Of a stretch of DNA of 6,345 bases, positions 1 through 6,140 are shown one piece after another. Origin of the DNA: Bacteroidota bacterium (GTDB lineage Bacteria; Bacteroidota; Bacteroidia; Chitinophagales; Chitinophagaceae). Location: contig JANYAL010000342.1 in assembly GCA_025361325.1 (NCBI GenBank), positions 1 to 6,345 on the forward strand, written 5' to 3'. Made by a program: the position numbers and the translations under genes. The notes beneath the pieces are model-generated. The model was not told the DNA's origin. It did not search any database and worked only from the letters and a program-made list of their open reading frames with translations. The first letter of the stretch is position 1. Each line of letters begins with the position of its first letter.

Positions 1-1
1 G

Positions 2-1498
2 AAGGGCAAAACACTCATCATCATTGATCCCCGCAAGACCGAGCTCGTAAAATATGCCCAATTCCATCTTCAGCTCAGGCCTGGTACGAATGTAGCCCTG
101 CTGAATATGATGCTGTATTATATCATACAGGAATGCAGGGAAGATAAAGACTTCATCGCTGCCCGTACCGAAGGATATGAAGCATTCAGGGAGAACATAT
201 TGAAACTGGATATGAATGAACTGGAAAAGATCACGGGGGTGGATCGCAAACTGGTCAGGGATGCGGCCATCGCCTATGCCAGTGCGCCCAATGCCATGTC
301 ATTTCATGGTTTAGGGGTTACCGAACATACACAGGGAACCTATACGGTTATGCTTATTGCCGACCTGGCCATGATTACCGGTAATATCGGGAGGCGTGGC
401 GTTGGTGTGAACCCGCTACGCGGGCAGAACAATGTACAGGGTGCGGCAGACATGGGCTGCCAGCCCTACCAGGGAGCAGGTTACCTGGATGTGACGAACC
501 CCGAAATACATAAGATGTACGAGGAATTCTATCATGCTAAGCTGCCCCTACACACAGGATATAAGATACCCCAGATGTATGAGGCAGCGTTAAACAATAA
601 ACTGAAAGCTATCTGGGTGATCGGCGAGGATATGGCACAGACGGATCCCAATACCCATCATGTGCTGGCTGCCCTGAAGAAACTGGAACTCTTTGTGGTA
701 CAGGAACTGTTCATGACCGAGACCGCGAAACTGGCCACCGTAATACTCCCTGGCGCCTCATTCCTGGAGAAGAGTGGCACTTTCACCAATGGGGAGCGCA
801 GGATACAACGGGTAAATAAGGTAGTAGATGCCATAGCTGGAACCAAATGCGATGGCCAGATCATTGTAGACATGATGAACCATATGGGATATGCGCAGCC
901 GGATTATGACCCCGAGACCCTGTTGCAGGAGATCTCCCAGGTGGTACCCTTTTTTGCAGGCGTAAAATGGGAGGAACTGGACATCAATGGTAAGCAATGG
1001 CCGGTTCGGGCAGATGGAACGGATACCGACATACTGCACACAGAGACCTTTACACGGGGGAAGGGGAAATTCATATACAATGATTTCAGGGAATCTGAAG
1101 AGATTATACAGCACGGAAAGGAATATCCATATATCATCACTACCAACCGTGAACTGGAACATTATAACTGTGGTGCCATGACGAGGCGCACCCGCAATGC
1201 ACAGCTCATTACAGAAGACATATTACTCATCAATGCAGAAGATGCGGCCAGGCACTTCATCAGTGACGGCGATATGGTATGTGTGGAATCGGCCCGGGGA
1301 AAAGCGGATATACGTGCCAGGATCACCGATGAGGTGAAACCAGGCATACTCAGCAGTACTTTTCATTTTCCGGAGATCATGTTAAACAATATCACTTCCA
1401 GCATCAGTGATTCGGAAGCCATGTGCCCCGAGTACAAAGTGGTGGCCTGCAAAATCCGTAAAAGCAAGGGGAAATATAAACTCAAGCCTGCTACCTAA
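2..1498 (+). CDS. fdhF: Formate dehydrogenase alpha subunit, molybdopterin-dependent (5' end outside window)
   Basis: This is the C-terminal ~498 residues of a bis-MGD molybdoenzyme of the formate dehydrogenase H/FdhA group, which oxidises formate to CO2. The reading frame is open to the left edge of the window, so the start, the N-terminal [4Fe-4S] region and the active-site Cys/Sec lie upstream. Visible landmarks, numbered from base 2, are: IIIDPRKTEL near residue 10; HGLGVTEHTQG near 102; the diagnostic GVNPLRGQNNVQGAADMG around 135-152; and VILPGASFLEKSGTFTNGERRIQ around 247-269. The Arg at base 419 probably corresponds to catalytic Arg333 of E. coli FdhH. The last ~115 residues form the molybdopterin-dinucleotide-binding domain, with TNRELEHYNCGAMTRR and FHFPEIMLNNITS. 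The protein ends in a short Lys-rich tail. The family call is firm. Whether the enzyme is a short FdhH-like or a longer NAD-linked FdhA form cannot be told, because the N-terminus is missing. No partner subunit follows it. Confidence 0.93.
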   Translation, partial: KGKTLIIIDPRKTELVKYAQFHLQLRPGTNVALLNMMLYYIIQECREDKDFIAARTEGYEAFRENILKLDMNELEKITGVDRKLVRDAAIAYASAPNAMSFHGLGVTEHTQGTYTVMLIADLAMITGNIGRRGVGVNPLRGQNNVQGAADMGCQPYQGAGYLDVTNPEIHKMYEEFYHAKLPLHTGYKIPQMYEAALNNKLKAIWVIGEDMAQTDPNTHHVLAALKKLELFVVQELFMTETAKLATVILPGASFLEKSGTFTNGERRIQRVNKVVDAIAGTKCDGQIIVDMMNHMGYAQPDYDPETLLQEISQVVPFFAGVKWEELDINGKQWPVRADGTDTDILHTETFTRGKGKFIYNDFRESEEIIQHGKEYPYIITTNRELEHYNCGAMTRRTRNAQLITEDILLINAEDAARHFISDGDMVCVESARGKADIRARITDEVKPGILSSTFHFPEIMLNNITSSISDSEAMCPEYKVVACKIRKSKGKYKLKPAT

Positions 1499-1518
1499 CC
1501 CGGCTCAGCACACTGAAA

Positions 1519-1538
1519 CCGGAAATTCATCATTCCGG
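1519..1538 (+). terminator. Small hairpin after formate dehydrogenase gene, possible terminator
   Basis: CCGGAA (1519-1524) and TTCCGG (1533-1538) are perfect inverted arms around an 8-base loop, 20 bp after the fdhF stop codon. There is no T-run after the stem, so an intrinsic terminator is doubtful. It could act in 3'-end processing or stability, or be chance. Confidence 0.28.
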
Positions 1539-1701
1539 CTGCTAATACGAAATCCCCTGTTTGAACCAAGAGGCCGAGCCTATCCGTCCCCTACCTTAAA
1601 TCCAGGCCCCTTATATCTCAGATCATTTCCGCCAAAAAGTCAGTAGTATTTCTCTGGAATTTATCTTAAGTACACTGAATTGCTTAGGTCTTCCTTACCT
1701 T

Positions 1702-1763
1702 TTACCTATGACAACCATAGGTCTCTATAGGTAATTTGGCTCCAAATCATAGGTAAAACCTAT
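1702..1763. repeat. Cluster of ATAGGT/ACCTAT inverted repeats, candidate operator array
   Basis: The hexamer ATAGGT, or its complement ACCTAT, occurs five times in 62 bp: ACCTAT 1704-1709, ATAGGT 1717-1722, ATAGGT 1727-1732, ATAGGT 1749-1754 and ACCTAT 1758-1763. A sixth copy lies at 1937-1942. Three copies extend to the octamer ATAGGTAA: 1702-1709 on the minus strand, and 1727-1734 and 1749-1756 on the plus strand. They pair into perfect dyads: ACCTATG-5 nt-CATAGGT (1704-1722), TTACCTAT/ATAGGTAA (1702-1734), and ATAGGT-aaa-ACCTAT (1749-1763). A further dyad, ATTTGG-ct-CCAAAT (1734-1747), sits between them. All of this is seen directly. A role as binding sites for a dimeric regulator is inference, and an RNA structure or degenerate repeat is an alternative. 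Confidence 0.55.
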
Positions 1764-1874
1764 ACTTGATATAACCTGACCTACCCGGAAAAGTCAATTT
1801 TTCAGGTTTTATGTACCCTGGTTTTTACTCTAATAATTAGCTTTAACATGTTGCTTTTTTGGGGCTGTACAAAT

Positions 1875-1911
1875 TTTTCCGGGTTATATTCCTGCGAGCC
1901 ACCCCGGGAAA
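1875..1911. repeat. Inverted repeat with 9-bp stem in the intergenic region
   Basis: TTTTCCGGG (1875-1883) and CCCGGGAAA (1903-1911) can form nine consecutive pairs, one of them G-U, around a 19-base loop. No T-run follows on either strand, so it is not a standard terminator. Its function is unknown. Confidence 0.4.
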
Positions 1912-2049
1912 TACACAAACTTACCTACCGTATGTTATAGGTACTGGCCAGGTAAATGGTCTGCCCGATAGCGTATAGGAAAAGCCGCGTTGCCGATTGA
2001 TGGCTTTCATTGCATGTTGGCCGTAGTTGCGGAAAATAATTGCCTCAGG

Positions 2050-2057
2050 AAGGAGGT
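2050..2057 (+). promoter_or_regulatory. Perfect Shine-Dalgarno sequence AAGGAGGT
   Basis: AAGGAGGT is fully complementary to the canonical 3' end of 16S rRNA and ends 5 bases before an ATG at 2063. This stands out because the main genes of the window (MOSC, dxr, rseP) have no clear Shine-Dalgarno sequence, as is usual in Bacteroidota. It is too far (54 bases) from the MOSC start at 2112 to serve that codon directly. It would drive the mini-ORF at 2063-2107 instead. Confidence 0.5.
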
Positions 2058-2062
2058 TCACA

Positions 2063-2107
2063 ATGAATACCTGTATAAATAAACGACTTATCTTCATTCG
2101 TAAATGA
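2063..2107 (+). CDS. Putative 14-codon leader ORF upstream of MOSC gene
   Basis: ATG at 2063 opens a 14-codon frame (MNTCINKRLIFIRK) ending in TGA at 2105-2107, only 4 bases before the MOSC start codon. It has a perfect Shine-Dalgarno sequence at ideal spacing. The end of the mini-ORF overlaps a small inverted repeat, TTCATT (2093-2098) and AATGAA (2103-2108), which could occlude the MOSC start until a ribosome opens it. That suggests translational coupling or a leader peptide. The peptide has no recognised family, and its basic, short composition says nothing specific. It may be untranslated. A frameshifted N-terminal extension of the MOSC protein is unlikely, because that protein already begins at the normal place for its family. 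Confidence 0.35.
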   Translation: MNTCINKRLIFIRK

Positions 2108-2111
2108 AAGA

Positions 2112-2918
2112 ATGATGGAGATTGGACCCGTTGTTAAACGAATTACCATATACCCGGTAAAATCACTTGAAGGTACCCCTGTACAGGAAGCAGAAGTTGT
2201 AAAAGGTGGTTGCCTGAAACATGACAGGGAATATGCGATCATCGATAAAGAGGGCAATTTTGTGAATGGAAAGTCTAATGCACTGGTTCACCTGCTCCGC
2301 TCTGCAATTGATCCCGAACAGGGGACCATATCCTTCCGGCATGAACTGGAAACAAGCTGGAACAGCTTTCATTTAGATCAGGAAAGATCTGCCATTAACA
2401 GTTACCTAACCAGATTTTTTGGTAAACCTGTGGGTCTTCAACAGAACAAAGAAGGTCGTTTCCTGGATATTCCGGATACCAGTGGTATAACGATCCTCTC
2501 CAGTTCCAGCCTGGAAACGGTTGCCGGTTGGTTCCCTGGTATAGGCCTTGAAGAGATGCGTAGCCGGTTCAGGGCTAACATTGAATTAAGCGATGTTCCT
2601 GCCTTTTGGGAAGACCGGCTGTTCATTGAAGATGGTGTTGCCGTAAAATTCCGGATAGGTGCGCTAACGCTGTTTGGCATGCAGCCCCGTGCAAGATGTG
2701 TGGTACCTACCCGTAACCCTGCTACAGGTGCAGTGATCCATGCTTTTCCCAAAACCTTCTCCCGGCAAAGATTGCACCATCTGCCGGTAAGCTCAACCCT
2801 GGAGGAGTATGGGCATGGGTATTATTTATCGGTAGATTGCCTGATTCCCCCTTCTGAAACAGGTAAGAAAATCAGCATTGGGGACCGGCTACAGATCATC
2901 GGACGAGTAGATCTGTAA
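2112..2918 (+). CDS. MOSC domain-containing protein (YcbX/mARC-like, no ferredoxin domain)
   Basis: The 268-residue protein carries an N-terminal MOSC beta-barrel domain (about residues 6-110) and a C-terminal MOSC domain (about 125-265). The first has the typical RITIYPVKSLEG, the HDREYAIID motif and GNFVNGKS. The second contains RFRANIELSD (152-161), EDRLF, FRIGALTLFG and RARCVVPTRNPATG (193-206). By comparison with human mARC, where the equivalent Cys binds molybdenum, Cys196 is the likely cofactor ligand. E. coli YcbX and mARC proteins reduce N-hydroxylated compounds with electrons from a partner. YcbX carries a C-terminal ferredoxin domain that is absent here, so a separate electron donor would be needed. 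The start at 2112 is the first possible one, since an in-frame TAA lies at 2076-2078, and a second ATG follows immediately. There is no Shine-Dalgarno sequence directly before it. The gene lies downstream of a Mo-dependent formate dehydrogenase and converges with ssrA. The family is sure; the substrate is unknown. Confidence 0.88.
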   Translation: MMEIGPVVKRITIYPVKSLEGTPVQEAEVVKGGCLKHDREYAIIDKEGNFVNGKSNALVHLLRSAIDPEQGTISFRHELETSWNSFHLDQERSAINSYLTRFFGKPVGLQQNKEGRFLDIPDTSGITILSSSSLETVAGWFPGIGLEEMRSRFRANIELSDVPAFWEDRLFIEDGVAVKFRIGALTLFGMQPRARCVVPTRNPATGAVIHAFPKTFSRQRLHHLPVSSTLEEYGHGYYLSVDCLIPPSETGKKISIGDRLQIIGRVDL

Positions 2919-2919
2919 T

Positions 2920-2945
2920 AAAAAAAATCCTGCATAAGCAGGATT
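2920..2945 (-). terminator. Intrinsic terminator of the tmRNA gene
   Basis: Read on the minus strand, AATCCTGC (2945-2938), loop TTAT and GCAGGA lead into a run of eight T (2927-2920). This is a textbook rho-independent terminator beginning 9 bp after the tmRNA discriminator base. The T-run ends two bases from the stop codon of the convergent MOSC gene. On the plus strand the same stem lacks a T-run, so it should be a weak terminator for MOSC transcripts. Confidence 0.88.
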
Positions 2946-2951
2946 CATGAT

Positions 2952-3321
2952 TGTGGAGCTGCAGGGAATCGAACCCTGGTCCAAACATATTCGCCGTAAG
3001 CCTTCTACATGTTTATTTATGCATTGCTTGTCGGGAAACGGCAGGAGCATAACAAACCAACCGGATCCTTAGATTGATGTTCTTAGGCACAGGTCAAATC
3101 ATTCCGGTGCAGCATCCCGTTTTCTTTTTAAGTCGGCGGAGGAACTTGGTAACAGGACTACCCGTTCAACGGCCCTAATGGTGCTAATCTATCGATTAAG
3201 CAGCCATGGCATACTGAGTATTGCCATTTGAAGTTTACGTATTCAGATTTAACTGCTAATTACGCAACGCAGTACATGCTTATACTTACAAAGAACTATG
3301 CTGTCAAAACCGGTCAGCCCC
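2952..3321 (-). ncRNA. ssrA: Transfer-messenger RNA (tmRNA)
   Basis: This tmRNA rescues stalled ribosomes and tags their unfinished peptides for proteolysis. The 5' end on the minus strand reads GGGGCTGACCGGTTTTGACA from 3321, the hallmark tmRNA start. The 3' end has the T-arm CAGGG-TTCGATT-CCCTG followed by CAGCTCC and discriminator A at 2954. The acceptor arms pair over 7 bp with a G3-U70 wobble, the identity element for alanyl-tRNA synthetase. The three bases after the discriminator are CAA, so the CCA end must be added after trimming. The tag frame is at 3196-3225. The molecule is one-piece, about 368 nt plus CCA, which is normal. It is 107 bp downstream of rseP on the same strand and has its own terminator. 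I could not pick out a convincing promoter between them, although an independent promoter is expected. Confidence 0.96.
3196..3225 (-). other. tmRNA proteolysis-tag reading frame (GNTQYAMAA)
   Basis: Within ssrA the resume codon GGC (3225-3223) opens nine codons, GNTQYAMAA, closed by TAA at 3198-3196. An in-frame TAA lies five codons before the resume codon (3240-3223 reads ACG TAA ACT TCA AAT GGC), so the tag cannot be longer. The C-terminal AMAA resembles the ALAA/AMAA ends recognised by ClpXP-type proteases. The first Ala comes from the charged tmRNA, giving (A)GNTQYAMAA. The other frame through this stretch does not end in a hydrophobic-Ala-Ala signal. Confidence 0.88.
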
Positions 3322-3373
3322 GGTGTGGAAATAAGAAATGAAGAATAAGAAAGTAGGATCTTTCAATTTCTGC

Positions 3374-3385
3374 ATACTGCAGTAT
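3374..3385. repeat. Perfect 12-bp palindrome between rseP and ssrA
   Basis: ATACTGCAGTAT is fully self-complementary. It lies 53-64 bp upstream of the mature tmRNA 5' end and 44 bp beyond the rseP stop codon. A site for a dimeric regulator of ssrA is possible. It lacks a loop, so it is not a terminator hairpin. No known consensus was recognised. Confidence 0.35.
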
Positions 3386-3428
3386 TCCAAAATTATTATT
3401 CCTTATTTTTATTTTCTTTTCCCTTATT

Positions 3429-4814
3429 TTATTTGCCCTTCCCCCATCCAATCCAGTCATTGCCATTAGCGTACAACATTAATGCCAATAACAAAACCAT
3501 ACCAACGATCTGGGCATATTCCAGGAATTTCTCATTGGGTTTTCTGCCTGTTATCATTTCACCCAATGTAAACAATACATGCCCGCCATCAAGGGCCGGT
3601 ATGGGCAATAGGTTCATGAATGCCAGTACAATAGAAAAGAATGCCGTAATCCTCCAGAAGGATTCCCAATCCCAACCATCGCCGGCAAAAATAGAGCCCA
3701 TGGATTTAAACCCGCCCATCCCTTTATAGGCACCTGTAGATGGCTTGAAGATCAGTTTAAACTGATCGATATAATCACTCAAAGAAGCAAAGGTCCTGTT
3801 CACACCGGCCGGGAAGGATTCCAGGAAACCGAATTTCCTGATCTGTAGTTTATATGCTCTAAGGCTGTCATATTGTTTGTCTTTCAGGAAAGGCATACCA
3901 GTTCGGCCATCTTGGTCCACAACTACAGGTAACGTTATTTCCGTTCCGTTTCTTTCAATAGTATAAAGTACCGTGCTGTTCTTGTGTTGGTCATTATATG
4001 CGGTCATATCATCCAGGAACCGGACTGGGAAAGAATCTACTTTCAGTATCTTATCCCAATACAGTAGCCCGCCCTTCCTGGCATTGGAGGTATCCTTCTT
4101 GTCAAATTCTCCTACAACAGCAGGTACCCTTGGCAGTAACAGAGGTACTTTCGAACGTTTTTTCTCAACCAGTTTTCCGATGATGGCAAGCGGTATGTTG
4201 ATGATGGTGTCTTTCCCGTTACGGTCTACTTTGATAGTTGAACCTCCCCCGAAAAGTATCCCTTTGGGGATATCCTCAAAATATTTCTCTTCCTTGTCAT
4301 TGATGGTAACTATCTTATCACCGTTTCGCAAACCGATTTCATGCATTAGTGAATCCGTTACCCATACGCCGTTTTGCAAGCTGGAATTGAGCGTCTTCTT
4401 CTCACCCCACACGAACAATATCATGGCATAGATCACAAAAGCCAGTAGTACATTCACAGTTACTCCTCCCAGCAGGATGATCAGGCGCTGCCAGGCCGGC
4501 TTGCTCCGGAATTCGTGGGGTTGGGGTGGAAGTTTGATCTGATCCTTGTCCATACTTTCATCCACCATGCCAGCTATCTTGCAATATCCGCCCAGGGGTA
4601 GCCAGCCAATACCATACACCGTATCACCGATCTTTTTCTTAACGATGGAAAACCAGGGATCAAAGAACAGGTAAAATTTATCGACCCTGCACTTGAACCA
4701 CCTGGCCGTGATGTAATGACCAAACTCATGCAAGAGGATCAGGATGGAAAGGGATAAGAGTAATTGCGCCACTTTTAGACCGACACTACTCCAGATTATA
4801 ACCAGTAATTCCAT
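3429..4814 (-). CDS. rseP: RIP site-2 intramembrane zinc metalloprotease (RseP family)
   Basis: The 461-residue protein is a membrane-embedded protease of peptidase family M50. In E. coli the homologue cleaves anti-sigma factor RseA and remnant signal peptides within the membrane. A first transmembrane segment (about 14-36) carries the zinc motif HEFGH (29-33). WLPLGGYCKIAGMVDES (71-87) is the conserved membrane-reentrant loop. A second membrane segment lies around 110-136. Two PDZ-like domains follow (roughly 143-215 and 228-305). A third segment (388-408) ends in NLLPIPALDGGH with the zinc-ligand Asp409, and a last segment spans about 434-449. Length and order are normal for the Bacteroidota form, and all catalytic residues are present. 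No Shine-Dalgarno sequence precedes ATG 4814, as is typical here. It follows dxr by 133 bp on the same strand, an arrangement also seen in Proteobacteria. The substrate in this organism, presumably anti-sigma factors, cannot be inferred from the window. Confidence 0.95.
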   Translation of the reverse strand: MELLVIIWSSVGLKVAQLLLSLSILILLHEFGHYITARWFKCRVDKFYLFFDPWFSIVKKKIGDTVYGIGWLPLGGYCKIAGMVDESMDKDQIKLPPQPHEFRSKPAWQRLIILLGGVTVNVLLAFVIYAMILFVWGEKKTLNSSLQNGVWVTDSLMHEIGLRNGDKIVTINDKEEKYFEDIPKGILFGGGSTIKVDRNGKDTIINIPLAIIGKLVEKKRSKVPLLLPRVPAVVGEFDKKDTSNARKGGLLYWDKILKVDSFPVRFLDDMTAYNDQHKNSTVLYTIERNGTEITLPVVVDQDGRTGMPFLKDKQYDSLRAYKLQIRKFGFLESFPAGVNRTFASLSDYIDQFKLIFKPSTGAYKGMGGFKSMGSIFAGDGWDWESFWRITAFFSIVLAFMNLLPIPALDGGHVLFTLGEMITGRKPNEKFLEYAQIVGMVLLLALMLYANGNDWIGWGKGK

Positions 4815-4888
4815 ATATGCTTGTATTTAAAAAATGAATATGGCTGAGATCGTATAAAAGAGTCAGACAGATAAGTTTTATAAATTCA

Positions 4889-4927
4889 GGAATATCGGTT
4901 CGGGCAAAATTTGCAGAACGATATCCC
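4889..4927 (-). other. Long imperfect hairpin in the dxr-rseP gap
   Basis: On the plus strand, GGAATATCG-g-TTC (4889-4901) faces GAACGATATCCC (4916-4927). This gives a 12-pair stem with one bulged base and one imperfect pair, which reads as G-U on the minus-strand transcript. The loop itself contains GCAAA-a-TTTGC (4904-4914), so nearly the whole 39 bases can fold. It begins about 20 bp after the dxr stop codon. No T-run follows on the minus strand, so it may be an mRNA processing or stability element rather than a terminator. An operator dyad is another option. Confidence 0.4.
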
Positions 4928-4947
4928 TTTTACCGTCATCAGATCCG

Positions 4948-6117
4948 TTACAGATTTATCAGCGAAGCCGCAAAATTACGGGCTTCGCCATCGCTTTCAA
5001 AATATTCCTCTAAGGTGGGATTCCGAATAAAGGCTACAAATTGCATGGTCTTCTCAACCACGGCTGTCATGTCCAGGAAGCCGATACGGTTGCGCAGAAA
5101 GGCCCAAACGGCGATCTCATTGGCGGCATTTAATACACAGGGCATATTCCCTCCCTTGTACAAGGCCTCTGTAGCCAGGGCTAAATTTCTGAAAGTTTTA
5201 ACATCCGGCTCATCAAAATTCAAGGTAGTGTACTTCCTGAAATCCATTCGCGGGAAATCATTCCTGATCCTTTGTGGGAAGGACAAAGCATATTGAATTG
5301 GTAATTTCATGTCGGGCAGTCCCATCTGGGCCTTGATACTACCATCCTGAAACTGCACCATGCTGTGTATGATACTTTGCGGGTGAATGACCACATGTAT
5401 CTGTTCAGGCGTGAGATTGAAAAGCCATTTGGCCTCGATCATTTCCAGCCCTTTATTCATGAGGGTCGCAGAATCGATGGAGATTTTGGCACCCATGGCC
5501 CAATTGGGGTGTTGCAGCGCATGGTCACGTTTTACATTTACGAGAAAGTTGGGTTTCTTACCCAGGAAAGGGCCCCCGCTTGCCGTAAGAATGATCTTTT
5601 CAATAGGATTCCGAACTTCCCCGACCAGGCACTGGAATATAGCAGAATGCTCGCTGTCGACCGGTATGATAGGTACTCTTTTTTCAATGGCGCGCTGCAT
5701 GACGATATCTCCGGCCACCACCAGTGTTTCCTTATTGGCCAGGGCAATTGCTTTTCCGTTATTGACCGCCCGCAATGTTGGCTTTAATCCAGCAAAGCCT
5801 ACGATACCGGCAAGCATCATATCATAGGAATCAAAATCTGCTACCTCTTCCAGTGCTGCTTCGCCGGAAAATACCTTGGTATCTGTTGACCCTAATGCAG
5901 TTTTTAATTTTTCGTACAGTTTATCGTCACCGATGACCACAGCATTGGGCTTGAATTCAATGGCCTGTGAGGCCAGCAATTCATGATTGGTCTGTGCAGT
6001 AAGGATCTCTACCTCAAACAGATTTGGGTTGGCTCGGATAACTTCCAGTGCCTGCGTACCGATGGAGCCGGTAGATCCGAATATGGCAATTCGTTTTTTT
6101 GGTACCTGTTCAGGCAT
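4948..6117 (-). CDS. dxr: 1-deoxy-D-xylulose 5-phosphate reductoisomerase
   Basis: This cytoplasmic enzyme (also IspC) converts DXP to 2-C-methyl-D-erythritol 4-phosphate with NADPH and Mg/Mn, the committed step of the MEP isoprenoid pathway and the target of fosmidomycin. At 389 residues it has normal length. The NADPH-binding GSTGSIG is at residues 14-20 and ALANKETLV at 125-133. Metal ligands are Asp154 and Glu156 in VDSEHSAIFQ, and Glu225 in MNKGLEMIEA. Substrate-binding Ser180 (TASGG), His203 (HPNWAMG) and the flexible-loop region HPQSIIHSM (245-253) are present. I chose ATG 6117 because the protein then begins MPEQVPKKRIAIFG, typical for the family. An upstream in-frame TTG at 6171 would add 18 residues, but these overlap the end of argH. 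It starts 28 bp after the argH stop and is followed by rseP, probably in one transcription unit. No residue of the active site is missing. Confidence 0.97.
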   Translation of the reverse strand: MPEQVPKKRIAIFGSTGSIGTQALEVIRANPNLFEVEILTAQTNHELLASQAIEFKPNAVVIGDDKLYEKLKTALGSTDTKVFSGEAALEEVADFDSYDMMLAGIVGFAGLKPTLRAVNNGKAIALANKETLVVAGDIVMQRAIEKRVPIIPVDSEHSAIFQCLVGEVRNPIEKIILTASGGPFLGKKPNFLVNVKRDHALQHPNWAMGAKISIDSATLMNKGLEMIEAKWLFNLTPEQIHVVIHPQSIIHSMVQFQDGSIKAQMGLPDMKLPIQYALSFPQRIRNDFPRMDFRKYTTLNFDEPDVKTFRNLALATEALYKGGNMPCVLNAANEIAVWAFLRNRIGFLDMTAVVEKTMQFVAFIRNPTLEEYFESDGEARNFAASLINL

Positions 6118-6140
6118 TGATGCGAGCTGATTAAAAGGAA

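Larger units (their letters stand above)
1499..2049. other. Intergenic region without a convincing protein gene
   Basis: No frame on either strand gives a product with recognisable family features. The longest open frame (1407-1646, +) starts inside fdhF and has a low-complexity, Pro/Arg/Ser-rich translation typical of a shadow. What is present is secondary structure: a 6-bp hairpin at 1519-1538, a dense set of ATAGGT/ACCTAT inverted repeats at 1702-1763, an isolated ATAGGT at 1937-1942, and a 9-bp stem at 1875-1911. The sequence is more AT-rich than the flanking genes, with runs such as the T-tract at 1854-1860. A cis-regulatory region for the MOSC gene, an unannotated small RNA, or an eroded former gene are all possible. 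Confidence 0.6.

Noticed and set aside
758..1162. Minus-strand open frame of 134 codons inside fdhF
   Set aside because: It lies fully antisense to a clear formate dehydrogenase coding frame, and its translation shows no family features.
1407..1646. Plus-strand 79-codon frame crossing the end of fdhF into the gap
   Set aside because: It starts inside fdhF in another frame, has no Shine-Dalgarno sequence and has a low-complexity translation.
1838..1845. TAGCTTTA as a -7 promoter element for the MOSC gene
   Set aside because: It matches TAnnTTTG except for the last base, but no convincing -33 TTTG is found 17-20 bases upstream, and it lies ~270 bp from the gene.
2112..2918. MOSC protein as a complete YcbX-type reductase
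   Set aside because: The C-terminal ferredoxin domain of YcbX is absent, so only the two-domain MOSC core is claimed.
3973..4431. Plus-strand open frame of 152 codons inside rseP
   Set aside because: Antisense to a conserved RseP frame; the Ser/Phe-rich translation is typical of a shadow.
5365..5827. Two overlapping plus-strand open frames of 140 and 146 codons inside dxr
   Set aside because: Both are antisense to dxr active-site coding sequence and resemble no known family.
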